DNA of 64,000 nt from Micractinium sp. NFX-FRZ (taxonomy: Eukaryota; Chlorophyta; Trebouxiophyceae; Chlorellales; Chlorellaceae), in the NCBI GenBank assembly GCA_029339195.1, contig JAPTJF010000251.1, positions 1 through 64,000 on the forward strand. The letters run 5' to 3'. Each line of letters opens with the position of its first letter. Position 1 is the stretch's first letter. Shown piece by piece: positions 46,601-56,322 of this stretch. A program made the position numbers and the translations under genes. The notes beneath the pieces are model-generated. The model was not told the origin of the DNA and did not search any database. It saw only the letters and a program-made list of their open reading frames with translations.

Positions 46601-48252
46601 GCAGCACGCAAGGGGGAGGGCAGGACCAGCATGAACCGGATGTTAATCCAGGCGCTTGGTACTCTTGATGTCATGATAAAGTTTCGGGGCGGAAGGGGCG
46701 GACGACGCGCGTCTTGGGCTGCCAGCAAGCCAGAGGGTCGCGACGACAGAGGCGGCACCGTCCGCAGGGCGCGCGGCGGGCCGGAGCATCTTCACGGCCC
46801 CTGCTCGCATGGCCCCAGCTTGCCCACCCCAGCCCGCTGCCGCTGCCACTGCCACTGCCCCCACCCCAGCCCGCTGCCGCTGCCACTGCCACTGCCACTG
46901 CCCCCATCCCTGCCCCTCCCCTCCCGTACCCTGCATGAAGCGGGTGGACAGGTTCTCCAGCACGATGCCGTCGCTGGCAGCAAAGAAGGCCAGCACCTGC
47001 ACAAGGGGCGGCACCCAGAGCTCGAAACCAGTCAGTCAGTCATCAGGCGTATACCAGACCCAGGCAGGGAAGGCAGGTGTGTCTTTGTTGGGGCTGCACC
47101 ATGAATCAGTTACACCCACGTGCCAGCACCCATGCCTCGAGCCAGCTCCCCCATAAGAAATGAAGTGACGCTCACCGCCGGTCAGCCCGCGCCAGGCCCG
47201 CCCCCACTCCCCCACACTCCAGTCTTGACGCACCCACCCCCGCTGCACGCCAGCCCCACGTGGGACCCTGGCTCACATAAGAGATGAAGTGGCGCTCGCC
47301 GTCGGTCAGCTTGCGCCAGTCCCGCATGTCCTGGCTCAGGTCCACCTCCTCAGCCGTCCAGTAACTGGCCTGCGCCATCTTGTAATACTCAAAGCAGCGG
47401 TCATACCTGCGCGTTGGTTGGTGCAGAGTTGGTGGCATGTGGGGGAGGGGTGGGCAGAGGCATGGGGCGGGGGCGGCGGCAGGGGCTGGCGTGCGCAGCG
47501 CGCAGGCGGGCGTGCTGCAGGGCTGGGGTAGCCAGCGTGAGGTATTGGCAGGAGAACAGTGCAGCCTGCGGGACTGCCCTTGGCTGAAACAGGGCTGGAA
47601 GGTGACTGGAGGGTTTCCTAGGGCAGTAGGCCGCACGTTTCCCGCCGCCGCTTCCCGCCGCCGGGGCACCCACTCACTTGACGGGCAGCAGGCAGAAGCG
47701 CTCGCTGTTTGGCAGCAGGATAGGCTCCCGCAAGTCGTGCTCTGCTTGCCGCCATGCCTGCGCTTCGCTAGTGGATGCTGCAGCGGCGAGGTCGGCCGCG
47801 CTGTCGGCGGCGCCACTGCTCCGCCCCGGCGTGCTGCTGCCGTCGTCACTGTCCGTGCTGGACGGCGGCGTCGCTAGTTGCTGCTCGCCGGCTGCTGCTT
47901 CTATCGCGCCCTGACGCCGCGCGGGGCTAGCGGAGAGGGGCGAGCGAGGGGAGGCGCGGCCCTCGGTGCCGGCCACAGCTAGTCCGTCAAATTGCAGCTC
48001 AAGTGCCTTGGGTGAGGGAAGCTCCCCTCGCTGCACGCGCTCCCCCTCCTGGGCTGGCGTTATCGGCGCAGGGCCGCAGCACATGCCGCTCTGCTGCATG
48101 CTGAAGGCCGCAATGCCGCTCCGCTCGTGCTCTCCACTGGCCATCATGCAATCGGTGCGGACAAGAGGCCGATGGCGGACTGATGCCTGGCTGTGGGCGA
48201 GTTTCTTCAAGCCTTCCGGCATGAGCTCGCATGGGGCCGTGGCCGGGAACAT
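43689..48252 (-). CDS. RNR2: Ribonucleoside-diphosphate reductase small subunit (class I R2)
   Basis: Nine exons give an unbroken 500-residue frame: 48252-47678, 47406-47277, 46996-46930, 46592-46437, 46174-46028, 45820-45733, 44791-44674, 44260-44160 and 43809-43689. It makes the di-iron tyrosyl-radical subunit that supplies the radical for reducing ribonucleotides to deoxyribonucleotides. Visible features: the iron-ligand Asp in [15 protein letters not shown], the radical Tyr in EARAFYAFQ, Glu and His ligands in [73 protein letters not shown], and the C-terminal FSLDEDF tail that docks on R1. The first about 190 residues form a Ser/Ala-rich extension, much longer than the usual 50-80. The exon 8 splice borders are repeated in tandem in the flanking introns. 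UVDE lies divergently upstream. Confidence 0.96.
43940..44175. repeat. Tandem copies of RNR2 exon 8 donor region
   Basis: A unit of about 78 bp is present in about three copies. Each contains 'cactcactgcaggctgatcatgt', which on the reverse strand is the end of exon 8 (ATGATCAGCCTGCA) plus donor GTGAGTG. The copies sit at about 44002, 44081 and 44153. The last one is the real exon border. Confidence 0.8.
44234..44415. repeat. Tandem copies of RNR2 exon 8 acceptor region
   Basis: Three copies of about 60 bp contain 'caggcggtcggcaacaaactcaatgtactgcaggcacaggagg'. On the reverse strand each gives acceptor CTGCAG followed by TACATTGAGTTTGTTGCCGACCG, encoding YIEFVADR. Only the copy at 44234-44270 continues into real exon 8. 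The others are decoys within the intron. Confidence 0.82.
45288..45553. repeat. Two-copy 87-bp direct repeat in RNR2 intron 6
   Basis: 'gcgctcagttggagaagggta...gatcatccctgcgcg' occurs at 45288-45375 and 45467-45553, differing at a few bases. Neither copy overlaps a splice site. The origin is unknown; it may be a mobile-element scrap. Confidence 0.75.
46825..46915. repeat. Short tandem repeat in RNR2 intron 3
   Basis: 'ccaccccagcccgctgccgctgccactgcc' is repeated about twice, with extra CCACTG units, in the intron between exons 3 and 4. Confidence 0.55.
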
Positions 48253-50122
48253 GGGCGCTTCTATCGCCTTGCATGCATTGCAATTGGCACCCGTGGATTG
48301 CTAAAAGTTGCGGAGGGATGACGGAGGGTGGGGGCGGTGGCTGAGGTGTGCCGCTCACTGGTTGTGGCATGTTGAGCCAAGATGACGCTTCCAGCGCCTC
48401 AGAAAGCTCAAGATAGGGCACAAGAGCGTGCAGCACATGCTGGACCCGCCGCCGGCTGGTCAGGATTGGGCGCTTGGACCGCCGCCGCCGCTGCCGCCGT
48501 TTCACCGACCCGCTGCTGCTGCCTCAATATTTTTAAGCGGCGATGGTCAACACTCCACCCCAGGCACTCCCTCGCGCCGTTCCCATAACTCTGCTAGGTT
48601 GATACCATGCCATGGTTGCAGGTGCGGCGGTAAGTAGATGCCGGGGGCTGCTCCAGGCATGCTGAACTCACCCTGCTATTATTTGTGGGTGCCGTGCCCT
48701 GATGACACACAAATCCAGGGTGCTGTGATGCTGACCCCGCCAAGTTTGAGAATTCTGTGCGGACGGCACAAGATCAGGGAGAAAAGAGGAGAGGCGGCCG
48801 TCCAGAGGTGCTCTTTGGGAGGAGTCGAAAGAAGACAGCAGCGCTGTCCATGCCCACGGTCCGCGGCTGTGGCGATGCCCACAAAGCACTGTGCCACAGG
48901 TTTGCCTCAACAGTGATTCTTTGTGCAAATTGGGGTCCAGCATCTTCAGGGGGCTTCCCCTTATTCTCAGAGGGGCGCTCCCGTCATTTGAACCAGTCCA
49001 CGAGCTGATGCCGTCGGGTGCTTGCACCTGCCGCCCTTGCTGGCGCTCCTACGCCCGCAGTGTTAATTCGATCCAAACGCCCCCAACACTTGTACTTTAT
49101 CTCTCAACGAGAAGTCAGGAAGAATGACGGGGGTGACGCTGCAGATTCACTTCAATTAGGGGCGGGCTGCGCCCCCCCCCACCCCACCCCCCACCGCCCC
49201 CGCTGTCGAAACAGTTTTGTGGACTGGTGGTCGGATTGCCTGAAGGGCACAGAAGGCTGTGAGTATGCATTTCCGCAAGCTATCCGGAGAGAGGCCGACA
49301 GGAGGGAAATAGGGCTGGCAATCAGTTAATGGGGCTAGCAATTCATGATCAGTATCATAGCCTGGCGGTGGTGCCGCCGCCCGCCTCCGCCAGGCTGGGG
49401 CGGCATCTGCCGCGAAGCCGAGCCCAGACTTGTTCGCTTGGCACCACCTCACCACTCTCTCACTCTTCCACATGATCAACTGCTGGGCCTGGCGAGTTGC
49501 TCAGGGCTTCACGACCACTCGGTGTTTCTTCGCCACTGCCAGCACCCGCGCTCAACCCCTACCCACCTCGCTACCCATCCTGTTCAACGCGATCGGAGGC
49601 CGCAGGTGAGCCTGGTGTGGCGCCCTCCCAGCTCAGTGCCGGCGCCCGTCCTCCCGCTTGGGCCGGACCGCTGCCTGGCTTTGGGGACCAGCTGTTCCTG
49701 GGTGCGTGTCCCAATAACTGCATGTGCAGCCGGAACGCGTGAATGGTATGGCTGCGACCCTCTGCTGGTGTGCCCCCTGCCCTCCTTCCTGAAGGCACTG
49801 CCGCCGCTGCCGCCCCCGCTGCTGCTGCCGCCGTTCCCACCTGTTGCCCACGTGTGCGTCTGCCCTTGCCCTGCAGGACCTCCCTGGCTTCCTTGCAGGC
49901 ACGCAGGTGCCTTCTGCGCACCTCAGGTGAGCGCTGCTTTTTGCGGCAGGCTCAGCCCGCCCCCTTGCGAATGGGCAGATGATGGCTGCTTGCATGGGCC
50001 TGGCTCTCCGCTGCATGGCATAACCGCTTCCCTTTGCCCTCTGCCAACCATCCCTTGCAGCCCTGGGCGCCAGCGCTCATACATCCAGAGATCTCCACAG
50101 CTGCCTCCCTCTCTTAGCCAGC
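48253..50122. promoter_or_regulatory. Divergent intergenic region, RNR2 / UVDE
   Basis: 1.87 kb lies between the divergent start codons of RNR2 and UVDE. A C-rich run lies at about 49171-49202. Open frames here lack motifs. Part of 49560-50100, which alternates pyrimidine-rich and AG/GT-rich blocks, could be a spliced UVDE 5' UTR, but I cannot prove it. No clear TATA box or known damage-response element is recognised. Confidence 0.4.
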
Positions 50123-53100
50123 ATGGGTCGCCCAAAGCGAGCCGCCAGTAGTGTAGCGGCAGCAGCAGGCGCAGCAGGCGCGCTCAGCCGCGCAGCGCCG
50201 GCCACGCCGGCGCCGCCGGCCCCCGCCGCCGCGCTGCCCCTCAGCCCTGTGCCGCCGGCCAGGCTTGCCAAGCGCCGGCGCGGCGGCAAGGGGGCGGCAC
50301 CCGCGGCACCAGCAGAGGCAGCAGCAGTGGCAGCAGCAGCAGCAGCAGTCGCAGGGGGTGTGCCGGTTGACGCCGCCATCCCTCTGACAGCAGCAACCCC
50401 AGAGGCGGCCCCTGCTGCCCTGGAGGATGTGGCACCAGCAGAGGGTGAGGTGCAGGCAGAGGAGGGGGCACCGGCAGGAAAGCTCCTCCGCCGCCGCACG
50501 CGGACGGCTGTTGCCGCACGGCCGGCAGAGGCGGCGGGCGGGGCGGCACGCGAGGGAGCGGCGGAGCGGGAGGGCACAGAGGAAGCGGTGGAGGAGGAGG
50601 TGGCAGAGCAGCCAAAGAAGCGGGGTGGGCGCAGGCGCGTGCCAGACCCCCCGCCGCTCAAGGGTGCGTGGCCCCGCTGCGCCCTGCTGTGCCCGCGGTT
50701 GGTTCTCATTGTCCCCCTTTCTGCGCCCCTGTTGTGCCTCTGCCTCCTGCCTACCTGCAGCCCCGCCCCTGGCGGTCCGCTGCCAGCCCGTCCTCTCTGC
50801 ATGCACCTGCTCACCTTCTTTGCTAAACCTCATCCCACCAGCCCACCGCCTGCAGACCTGCCCACCCGAGAGCTTGTGGGCCGCCTGAGCTCAGAGGGCT
50901 ACCGCCCGCCGCCGCTGCCCGTGCCCAACCTTGGGTGAGGAGGAAGGGTGGAGTGGGAGGGGCGCCGAGGGTGGGAGGGTACGGAGAGGAAGGCAGGGCA
51001 ACTTGGCGGGGTTGCGCGGTTCGCCGGGAGCCCCACCCAAGGTGTGGCTGCAGTCCCCCTGCCCCACCCCCTTCCGCCTTGTCTGGACGCCCCTGCAGCT
51101 AGCTACGCCTGCCTCGACATGTGGCTTCCCCTCTTTTCCGACCCGCGGCAGGCAGGCGGCTTCTGAGCTAGCGCTGCTTCCCTCCCCGCCCCTGCAGCTA
51201 CGCCTGCCCCGTCACGAGAGCACTGCCTGCCCCCTCCTTGCCTGCAGCGCTGCATGCCTAAAAGTCAAACCCCTTCCCGCCCCTTGCAGATACGCGTGCC
51301 TCGAAATGCAACCCTGTCCCGCCTGCAGCTATGCGTGCCCTCACAAGACAAGCCCCTGCTCCCCCGCCCTGCAGCTACGCGTGCCTCACAAGACAAGCCC
51401 CTGCTCCCCCGCCCTGCAGCTACGCGTGCCTCACAAGACAAGCCCCTGCTCCCCCGCCCTGCAGCTACGCGTGCCTCACAAGACAAGCCCCTGCTCCCCC
51501 GCCCCTGCAGCTACGCGTGCCTCACAAGACAAGCCCCTGCTCCCCCGCCCCTGCAGCTACGCGTGCCTCAACATGGACCTGCGGGAGCTCAACCCGCCCA
51601 TCTTCACCAGCAGGTGCCCGCTGGTAGTGCAGCAGCAGTACCATCGCCATTGGTAGTGCAGCAGTAATACCATTGCCGTCTTCACCAGCAGGTGCCGCTG
51701 CAGGGGCAGCGGGCGGGGGGATGCAGGGGAGGTGGGGGGGCACCGGTTCCTATGGCGGTCCTGGTGTGTGTGGTACTAGCGGTGCCATACTAGGGAAAGC
51801 CGATTGCGGCCCCCCAGCTCCCATCGTGCCCACCTCCGTTCCCTCCTCTCCACCCGCTCCCTCCCACCCTCCTCCACCCCGCGGCCGCAGGGACTGCATC
51901 AAACGCACGCTGCAGGCCAAGGGTCTGCCCCACCTGGGTGAGCTGGCGCTGGCCAACTGCCGAGACCTGGCCGCCATCATTCAGGTGGGTGGCTGGGTGG
52001 GGTCATGGGGTGGGCAGCTGTGTGTGTGGGTGATTCTATGTGGGGGGGCAACTGTGTGGGTGGGTGGGTGGGTGGGTGGGCAGGGGTGTGTGTCAGCAAG
52101 TGTGCAGTTGGCAAGAGGGGCGGGCAGGGAGTGCAGGTGGGGCCGCACGCCAAGGTGGGGGTGCCCGCCAGGGTGTGCCAGGAACCGGCGGAATCGCCCA
52201 GGTGTGATCGCACACAATGCGTGGCCAGTGTGCAGGGCATTGGTAGCCGAGAACTTGGATGTGGGAGAGAGCGGGTGGGACAGCGGCCGAACCCCGCCCT
52301 TTGGTCTGCAGCAGATCGCCCCCGGCCATTATTATACGCACCACACGCCCAGTGTTTAACAAACCGACCTGCTGCCGCTCCCCATGCTGGCCCATGCCTG
52401 CCCCTCCCCACCCTGCCACGCCCCACTCCTTGCCATCCGCCTGCAGTGGAACCATGAGCACGGCATCAGACTGTTCAGGTGTGGGTGGGCAGCAGTTGGG
52501 CAGACGGGAAGGGGCATGGAGGGGCTGTGTTTTCCTGGCGCAGCTTGCAGGGGTGGCTGGGTCCCTGCCCTGCCCTGCCCTGCCCTGCCCTGTCCTTGCC
52601 CATCCATGGGATGTAACCGGGATGAGCTTCATCCCTTCCACCAGCCGACCATGTGTGGCCTGCCCCGTCACACCGAGCTGCCTTCCTGTTTACAGCGTGC
52701 GCACTTTCCCCTGCCTGCCCCTTGCAGGATGAGCTCCGTCCTGTTCCCATGGATGGGCACGTTTGACGCCACGCAGCTGCCGCAGTGAGCGGGGGGAAGG
52801 GGGGCTGGGCAAGCGGGGTGGTGGTCCATGTTGGGCGGTCCCTGGGAGGTATTGACCGCTGTAGGGGGCGGGGCAATGTGTGGGGTGGCGGTCGAATGTG
52901 TGCCGTGCTTCCCTCCCCCTCCTGCACCTGTCCGCCACATTGATGCGGCGCCCGCCCGCCACGCACGCCTGGCGGAGAACTTCAGCACCGCAGCAGCGAG
53001 AACTTCAGCACCTCACCAGGTCAACCCAGAGTCGTCTCCCCCGCCTCCTTTCCTCCTCAAAGTGTCCGCCCCCCCACCTCTACCTGCCCCCTCACCCCTT

Positions 53101-56100
53101 CCGCCCCCCTCTCCACTCCCGGACCCTTCTCTCCCCAAGGTATGAGGAGATCAGCACCGCTCTCGCACCTCATCAAGTCCACCCTGTCTCCCCTCCCCTC
53201 CCCGCTAGGTATGAGGAGATCAGCGCCGCTCTGCGCCTGGCGGGTGACCTGGCGCGCCTGTACGGCCAGCGCATCACCTTCCACCCCAGGCGCGTGCAGG
53301 GGTGGTGTCCGGGTTGGGGGATTGGGTTGGGGGAGGGAGCGTCCAGCGAGGGAGGAACGGCAGGGTGTAGGGCAGTGGCTGGGTGCCGGCAGGGCTCTGG
53401 CGCACCACCTCAGCATCGCACGCCCTCAGGCTGTTCCATTCTTCCCCTTCTCCCACTTCTTCCTCCGGGCCTGCGGGCGCTGCCCCCGGCCGGCCCTGGC
53501 CCCCTCTGCACGCCCTCCTCCACACCCTCCACACCCTTCACCTTCTCACCATCACGTCAAACCACGCCCTGCCCTGGTCTGTCTGCGTTGTGCAGCCACT
53601 TCGTCAAGCTGGGGACCCCCGACGATGAGCTGGCGGGCAAGTCGATGCGGGAGCTGGAGGCGCACTCGCTGGTGGGGCGGGGATGCGATGCTTGAACGAG
53701 GGACGGAGGGTTTTGTACCGTGTGCATCATCGATTGCCTGCTGTCAGCGTGTGCCGCCGGCCGCCTGCGCCTGCCCGGCTTGGCTTGTGCCCCAGCAGGC
53801 CCCACACGCATGCCCTTGCCTGCCTGCCTGGCCCGCACTCACCGCCTCTGCTCCAGGCACTCACCGCCTCTGCTCCAGGTAACAGCCTTGCCTACTAGCC
53901 CACCCTTCACCTACCCCTGCTCATGTGCCCCACCCCCCCTGCAGATCATGGATCTGATGGGCTTCGAGCCCTCACCATTCAACAAGGTGTGCGCACCCCG
54001 CCAGCCTGCCCCCCTTTGTGTGTGAACAAGCGAGTCCGAGGGCGTGTGGGTGTGTCTCTCACGATGGATGCCTGCACCCTGTAGCTTGGGCGGTGCAGCG
54101 TGCGTGGCACTGGCAGGCAGTTTCTGGGCATCCGTGCACTGGAAAGCTGCCAGGCTGCCAGGCATCAGCAGGTCTTGCATGCTCCCCTGCTGCCCCCTGG
54201 TGCCCACAACTCGATGCATGCCCGCCACCCTCCCCCTTTGCCCTCCCCTCCCTCATATTGCAGATCAACATTCACGTGGGCGGGTGAGCGGGCAAGCTGT
54301 GCGCGCCTGGCGAAGGAGAGAGCAGCAGGGGCAAAGTACAGCAGCAGGCAACAGCCAGGAGATGGGGGCGGCTGGGCGGAGCCACCCAGCCACCCCGCCC
54401 TGCTCCGCCTGCGCACGCCCGCTCCCCAGCTGTGCTTTACCCTGCCGTGCCAAGCCACCGTGCGCCTCTTGGCACTGCACCTGGTTGCATCAGGATGCCA
54501 CCCTGGGCGGCACTGAGTGCACCACGCTGCTGCCTCCACCCCTCCACTTTCCGCAGCGTGTATGCCACCCTGGGCAGCAAGGAGGACACGATGCGGCGGT
54601 GGGCGCACAACTATGCAAAGCTCAGCCCCGCGTGCCGGGCGCGCATGACGGGTGTGTGGGTGTTGGGGCGGGGGGGTGGGAGGGCGGGCCGGGTAGCCAC
54701 CCTGGCGGGCAGGCCGCCTGGCTTCGAGGAGGAGCGGCAACGACGTTTGCTGGCGCACGCGTCACGTATGCTTGACCTGTACCCCGCCCTCAGTGTGTCC
54801 TGGTCGCTCCCATTACCCTCCTGCACTGCTGCACAGTGATATCATCGATGTGCTGTTGGCTTTCAGCAACCCTGTCTGTCCCCCCTTGCCACCACCTGCC
54901 ACCACCTGCCACCACCCCCCTCACCCTCATCCTGTCACCCCCCTCCTTGCGCAGTTGAGAATGATGACGTGGCATCCGCCTTCAGCACCCGCGACCTGCT
55001 CTTCTTGCACTCCCTGTGCGGGGTGCCCATCGTGTTTGACTTCCACCACCACAAGGTGGGGAGAGGGGGGCCGAGCAAAACGGTTCCTGTAGCAGCAATG
55101 AATCTGTGTCAATGCTGTTCACGTGCTTCTCGCAGGCTGATTGGTCTCGTGACATACGTGCTGCACCTCCTATGCGCTTGTGCCTTGCTCGCAGCCCCCA
55201 GCCCACATCATGCACCCCACGCACAACCATACACGCCCACCGACCCACCCTGCCATACGGCCCCGGGCGCTGTGTCATTTTCCGGAGGCTGAGCGCTGCC
55301 TCTCCTGCCCTGCCTCAACCCATCCTGCCCGGATGCTTCATCCCGCTGCACCTCTGCCCCGTCCCCCTGCGTGCCCCCGCAGTTCTGCCCGGGCGACATG
55401 TCTGAGCGGGAGGCCTTCCTGGCGGCTGTGGCCACCTGGCCGCAGGGGGTGCGCCCGCTGGTGCACTGGAGCGAGAGCCAGGTGGGGGGGCGTTGCTAGG
55501 GGCAGGGCAGGTCCTGCCAATCGCGGTGGCAGCAGCTGCCAGTCAGTGACGCCAGGCTGGCCAGCAGGCCTAGCCCTGCTGTGCACGCTGTGTGGCGTGC
55601 ACTCAGCACCAGCACGTTAAGCACGGGTGTGTGCCCCTGTCATGCGGTGCTCAACCTCCCTCCCCTCTCTGATACCGCAGGCAGGGCGCAAGCCGCACGC
55701 GCACTCCGACTACGTGCGTGGCCCCATCTTCCTGCACGGCCTGGAGGGGCGGGTGGATGTGATGATTGAAGCCAAGTGCAAGGTAGGGGGGCGGTGGGGG
55801 GTGTAGCCAACAGCGCTTGGTCTCTCTCCATTCGCAACCGTGGTGCGAGGGGCAGAATGTGGCGAATCGAGGCCGGTGCAGTGCAAGGCTTTTTGTTGTC
55901 CCATGCGCACGAGATGTTGTGCCCTTGTGCTGGTGTGCTGGCATGGTGCCGCGCGTGCAGTCGTGTGTTCGGGGCGTGAAGTGCACCACTGCGAGTGGGT
56001 GCAATGGGTGCACACATGCTGTGCCCCGCACCGCTGCCCGATGCCCCTTCCGCCATGCACCGCTGCCTGCTGCCCCTGCCACCCCGCACCGCCGCCATCT

Positions 56101-56322
56101 CCTCCTGCCCTCGTGCACCGCCGCCTGCTGCCCCTGCCACCCTGCACCGCTCGCTGCCTGATGCCCCTGCCACCTCGGCACCGCGTCTTCCTGCAGGAGC
56201 GTGCGCTGCTGGCGTACCGCGGGGACATCCCCATGCCTGAGGTGCCGGCAGAGGCAGGGGAGGCGGCAGAGGGGGAGGAGGAGGCGGAGGAGGCGGCGGT
56301 GGGCGCCGACTGCTGCGCGTGA
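50123..56322 (+). CDS. UVDE: UV damage endonuclease (UvsE/Uve1 family)
   Basis: Fifteen exons give an unbroken 533-residue frame: 50123-50663, 50856-50934, 51557-51613, 51891-51984, 52447-52478, 52728-52784, 53209-53289, 53596-53671, 53945-53986, 54264-54283, 54557-54651, 54955-55055, 55383-55481, 55681-55782 and 56197-56322. The enzyme nicks DNA 5' of UV photoproducts and other lesions, starting an excision-repair route separate from NER. It is a TIM-barrel with metal ligands. Visible motifs: LGYACLNMDL, NHEHGIRLFR, TFHPSHFVKLGTP, LIMDLMGF, NIHVGGVYATLGSKEDTMRR, VENDD, VPIVFDFHHHK, VHWSES, HAHSDYV and DVMIEAKCKERALL. The first 180 residues are an Ala/Pro-rich, basic extension (KKRGGRRRVPDP) that may carry a nuclear signal. 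The intron after 53289 needs a GC donor. The acidic tail is dispensable-looking. Confidence 0.94.
51093..51600 (+). repeat. Tandem array of splice-acceptor units before UVDE exon 3
   Basis: The unit 'ctgcagctacgcgtgcctcacaagacaagcccctgctcccccgcc' (45-46 bp) repeats in tandem with CTGCAG at 51323, 51369, 51414, 51459, 51505 and 51551. More diverged copies lie at about 51093, 51190 and 51285. Each copy contains an acceptor plus the first bases of exon 3 (CTACGCGTGCCTC). Only the last runs into the real exon at 51557. Confidence 0.88.
53138..53235 (+). repeat. Duplicated acceptor/exon start before UVDE exon 7
   Basis: 'aggtatgaggagatcagc[ag]ccgctct' occurs at about 53139-53164 and again at 53207-53232, where it begins exon 7. 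The upstream copy has a usable pyrimidine tract and AG. Confidence 0.75.

Noticed and set aside
49345..50151. A 268-residue forward frame upstream of UVDE
   Set aside because: Proline/arginine/cysteine-rich with no motif. It overlaps the UVDE start in another frame and contains many AG/GT sites typical of untranslated or intron DNA.
51323..51600. CRISPR-like array of 45-46 bp units
   Set aside because: Units are tandem without unique spacers, sit in an intron of a nuclear gene, and each contains a splice acceptor plus exon start.
53142..53208. Treating the first 'tatgaggagatcagcaccgctct' copy as a UVDE exon
   Set aside because: It lacks a donor in the right phase and would duplicate YEEIS. 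Exon 7 from 53209 alone keeps the barrel sequence continuous.
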